Shown: positions 12,920-14,179 of the stretch, in pieces
Position numbering within the stretch: position 1 is the stretch's first letter
Layout of the letters: each line of letters opens with the position of its first letter
Translations under genes and position numbers: made by a program
DNA from: an uncultured Clostridia bacterium
GTDB lineage: Bacteria; Bacillota_I; Bacilli_A; RFN20; CAG-288
Reading direction: 5' to 3'
Assembly: GCA_900313465.1 (NCBI GenBank)
Contig: OMRU01000005.1
Location: 1 to 14,179 of the forward strand
Length of the DNA stretch: 14,179 nt
Notes under the pieces: model-generated
What the model was told of the DNA's origin: nothing
Database searches by the model: none
What the model saw: only the letters and a program-made list of their open reading frames with translations

Positions 12920-14179
12920 AAACCAAGTTCCTCCTTTGATAACTGGGATAAGGCAATGTCTCTATAGATTGGACAGGATTCTAAGAGTTCTTCATGTCTA
13001 CCATAGCCGACCATCTTACCTTCACTTAAGACAACAATATGATCTGCATCCATGACGGTACCAATACGTTGAGCAACGATCAACTTGGTAGCATCTTTGG
13101 CTTCTTCTTTTAAATTTTCTCTAACTTTTCTATCGGTCTTGAAATCAAGAGCGGAGAACGAATCATCAAAGACGAAGAATTCAGGATTTTTGATGACAGC
13201 ACGAGCAATACATAGACGCTGTCTTTGACCGCCGGAGACATTGCTGCCGCCTTGAGCAATTAAAGCATCATATTTCTGATTCATTTCCTGGATGAAGGAA
13301 TCCGCCTCGGCTACCTTAGCGGCACGAATGACTTCTTCATCTGTAGCCTTTTCAGCACCGAATTTGATATTGGACTTCACACTGCCAGAGAATAACAAAC
13401 CCTTCTGAGGGACAAAACCGACTAAGTCACGAAGCGTCTTCTGCTTTAAGTTTTTGACATCTACGCCATCGATGATGACATGACCTTCACTAGCATCATA
13501 TAAACGAGAGACAAGATTGACGATAGTGGACTTACCAGAACCAGTTGCGCCGATAAAGGCAATCGTCTCACCTTTCTTAGCTTCAAAGGAAATATGGCTT
13601 AAGACATCATCATCACCATCTGGATATCTGAAGCTGACATCATCAAACTTGATAGAGCCTTGTTCTTTTAATGGTTCTTCCATCTCAGGATCAGTAATAC
13701 TATTCTTGGTAGCTAATACTTCATTAATACGTTTCGCAGAAACGGAAGCTCTAGGAAGCATGAAGAACATGACTAGAAGCATCATGAAGGACATAACAAT
13801 CTGAGTAGATAGCATCATCATAGACAAGACTTCAGGATAGGAAGTCACGCCATCGTTGATCAGATAAGAACCAAACCAATAGACCAACAAGGAGATGGCA
13901 TTCATGATTAAGGTGATATATGGCATCAAAACAGCCATCGATCTACCAGTGAATAATTGAGTCTTGGTCAATTCATCATTGGTCGAGGCAAACTTATCCT
14001 GCTGATAAGTTTCAGCATTGTAAGCATGAACAACACGAATACCATTGACGTTTTCTCTTGTCTGGCCGTTGACCTTATCCAATAGCTTCTGAGCAAGACG
14101 GAACTTTGGCATAACTAAGACAAGTAAGAAGACAAGGAAGACAACCAAGGCGATAACACCGACCAAGGTAGGAATCATC
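12916..14179 (-). CDS. ABC exporter partner subunit with degenerate ATP site, 5'-truncated
   Basis: The other half of the heterodimeric exporter. The frame runs off the right edge with no start, so about 150-160 N-terminal residues (the first helices) are missing. The Met at 14178 is internal. Counting from that Met: the remaining membrane helices, Walker A GATGSGKST (210-218), signature VSGGQ (314-318), and then Walker B FVFDDSFSALD with D339 where the catalytic Glu should be. Q370 (IVAQRIG) replaces the switch His. This D/Q pair is the known hallmark of the degenerate-site subunit in heterodimeric exporters such as TM287. The tail VGYGRHEELLESCPIYRDI also fits that subunit. It overlaps the next gene by 4 bases. 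Confidence 0.93.
   Translation of the reverse strand, partial: MIPTLVGVIALVVFLVFLLVLVMPKFRLAQKLLDKVNGQTRENVNGIRVVHAYNAETYQQDKFASTNDELTKTQLFTGRSMAVLMPYITLIMNAISLLVYWFGSYLINDGVTSYPEVLSMMMLSTQIVMSFMMLLVMFFMLPRASVSAKRINEVLATKNSITDPEMEEPLKEQGSIKFDDVSFRYPDGDDDVLSHISFEAKKGETIAFIGATGSGKSTIVNLVSRLYDASEGHVIIDGVDVKNLKQKTLRDLVGFVPQKGLLFSGSVKSNIKFGAEKATDEEVIRAAKVAEADSFIQEMNQKYDALIAQGGSNVSGGQRQRLCIARAVIKNPEFFVFDDSFSALDFKTDRKVRENLKEEAKDATKLIVAQRIGTVMDADHIVVLSEGKMVGYGRHEELLESCPIYRDIALSQLSKEELGL

Noticed and set aside
12819..13055. Plus-strand open frame across the ABC subunit junction
   Set aside because: It lies antisense to two well-supported ABC genes and has no SD or recognisable domain.
1..14179. Mobile elements, CRISPR arrays, prophage genes or tRNA genes
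   Set aside because: No transposase, integrase, spaced direct repeats or cloverleaf was seen on either strand.

Overview
The window looks like chromosomal DNA from a low-GC Firmicute with compact gene packing and the standard stop code (TGA ends ecfT). The ecfA2-ecfT-truA order, a close Spx homologue and clean SD motifs (AGGAGG) support this. The divergent TruA and the general protein style suggest an Erysipelotrichia-like lineage, but that placement is inference. There is no sign of phage, insertion sequence, CRISPR or plasmid DNA.

Left block (1-3760, + strand): the 5'-truncated ecfA2 ATPase, ecfT and truA are translationally coupled by 1-4 base overlaps. pgsA, a membrane phospholipid synthase, follows behind its own extended -10 promoter, and an Spx-type redox regulator overlaps the pgsA end. 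A strong intrinsic terminator closes the block. A monocistronic TetR regulator (3821-4405) follows and ends at a bidirectional terminator shared with the convergent iron operon.

Iron block (4480-8829): a minus-strand feo operon reads feoA (71 aa), feoA (104 aa), feoB, then a small heavy-metal-associated (HMA) protein. Its promoter is near-consensus (TTGACA-17-TATAGT) and carries two matching 16-bp dyads, one on the -35 box and one just past the start site. Transcribed away from it are a stand-alone NifU C-terminal (Fe-S scaffold) gene and a DtxR/MntR-family metalloregulator with its own dyad-bearing promoter. The block therefore appears to hold ferrous iron uptake, its probable regulator, and an iron-sulphur carrier that would use the metal.

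Right block (8867-14179, all minus strand): a membrane-anchored EAL c-di-GMP phosphodiesterase with a degenerate GGDEF domain; a roughly 136-nt structured non-coding RNA candidate with its own promoter and a UUCG-loop terminator; and a heterodimeric ABC exporter pair (the upstream subunit runs off the right edge) with one consensus and one degenerate ATP site.

The most novel-looking item is the structured RNA at 10893-11028, whose family I cannot name with confidence. The paired operators at the feo promoter and the Cys-extended Spx are the next most interesting.
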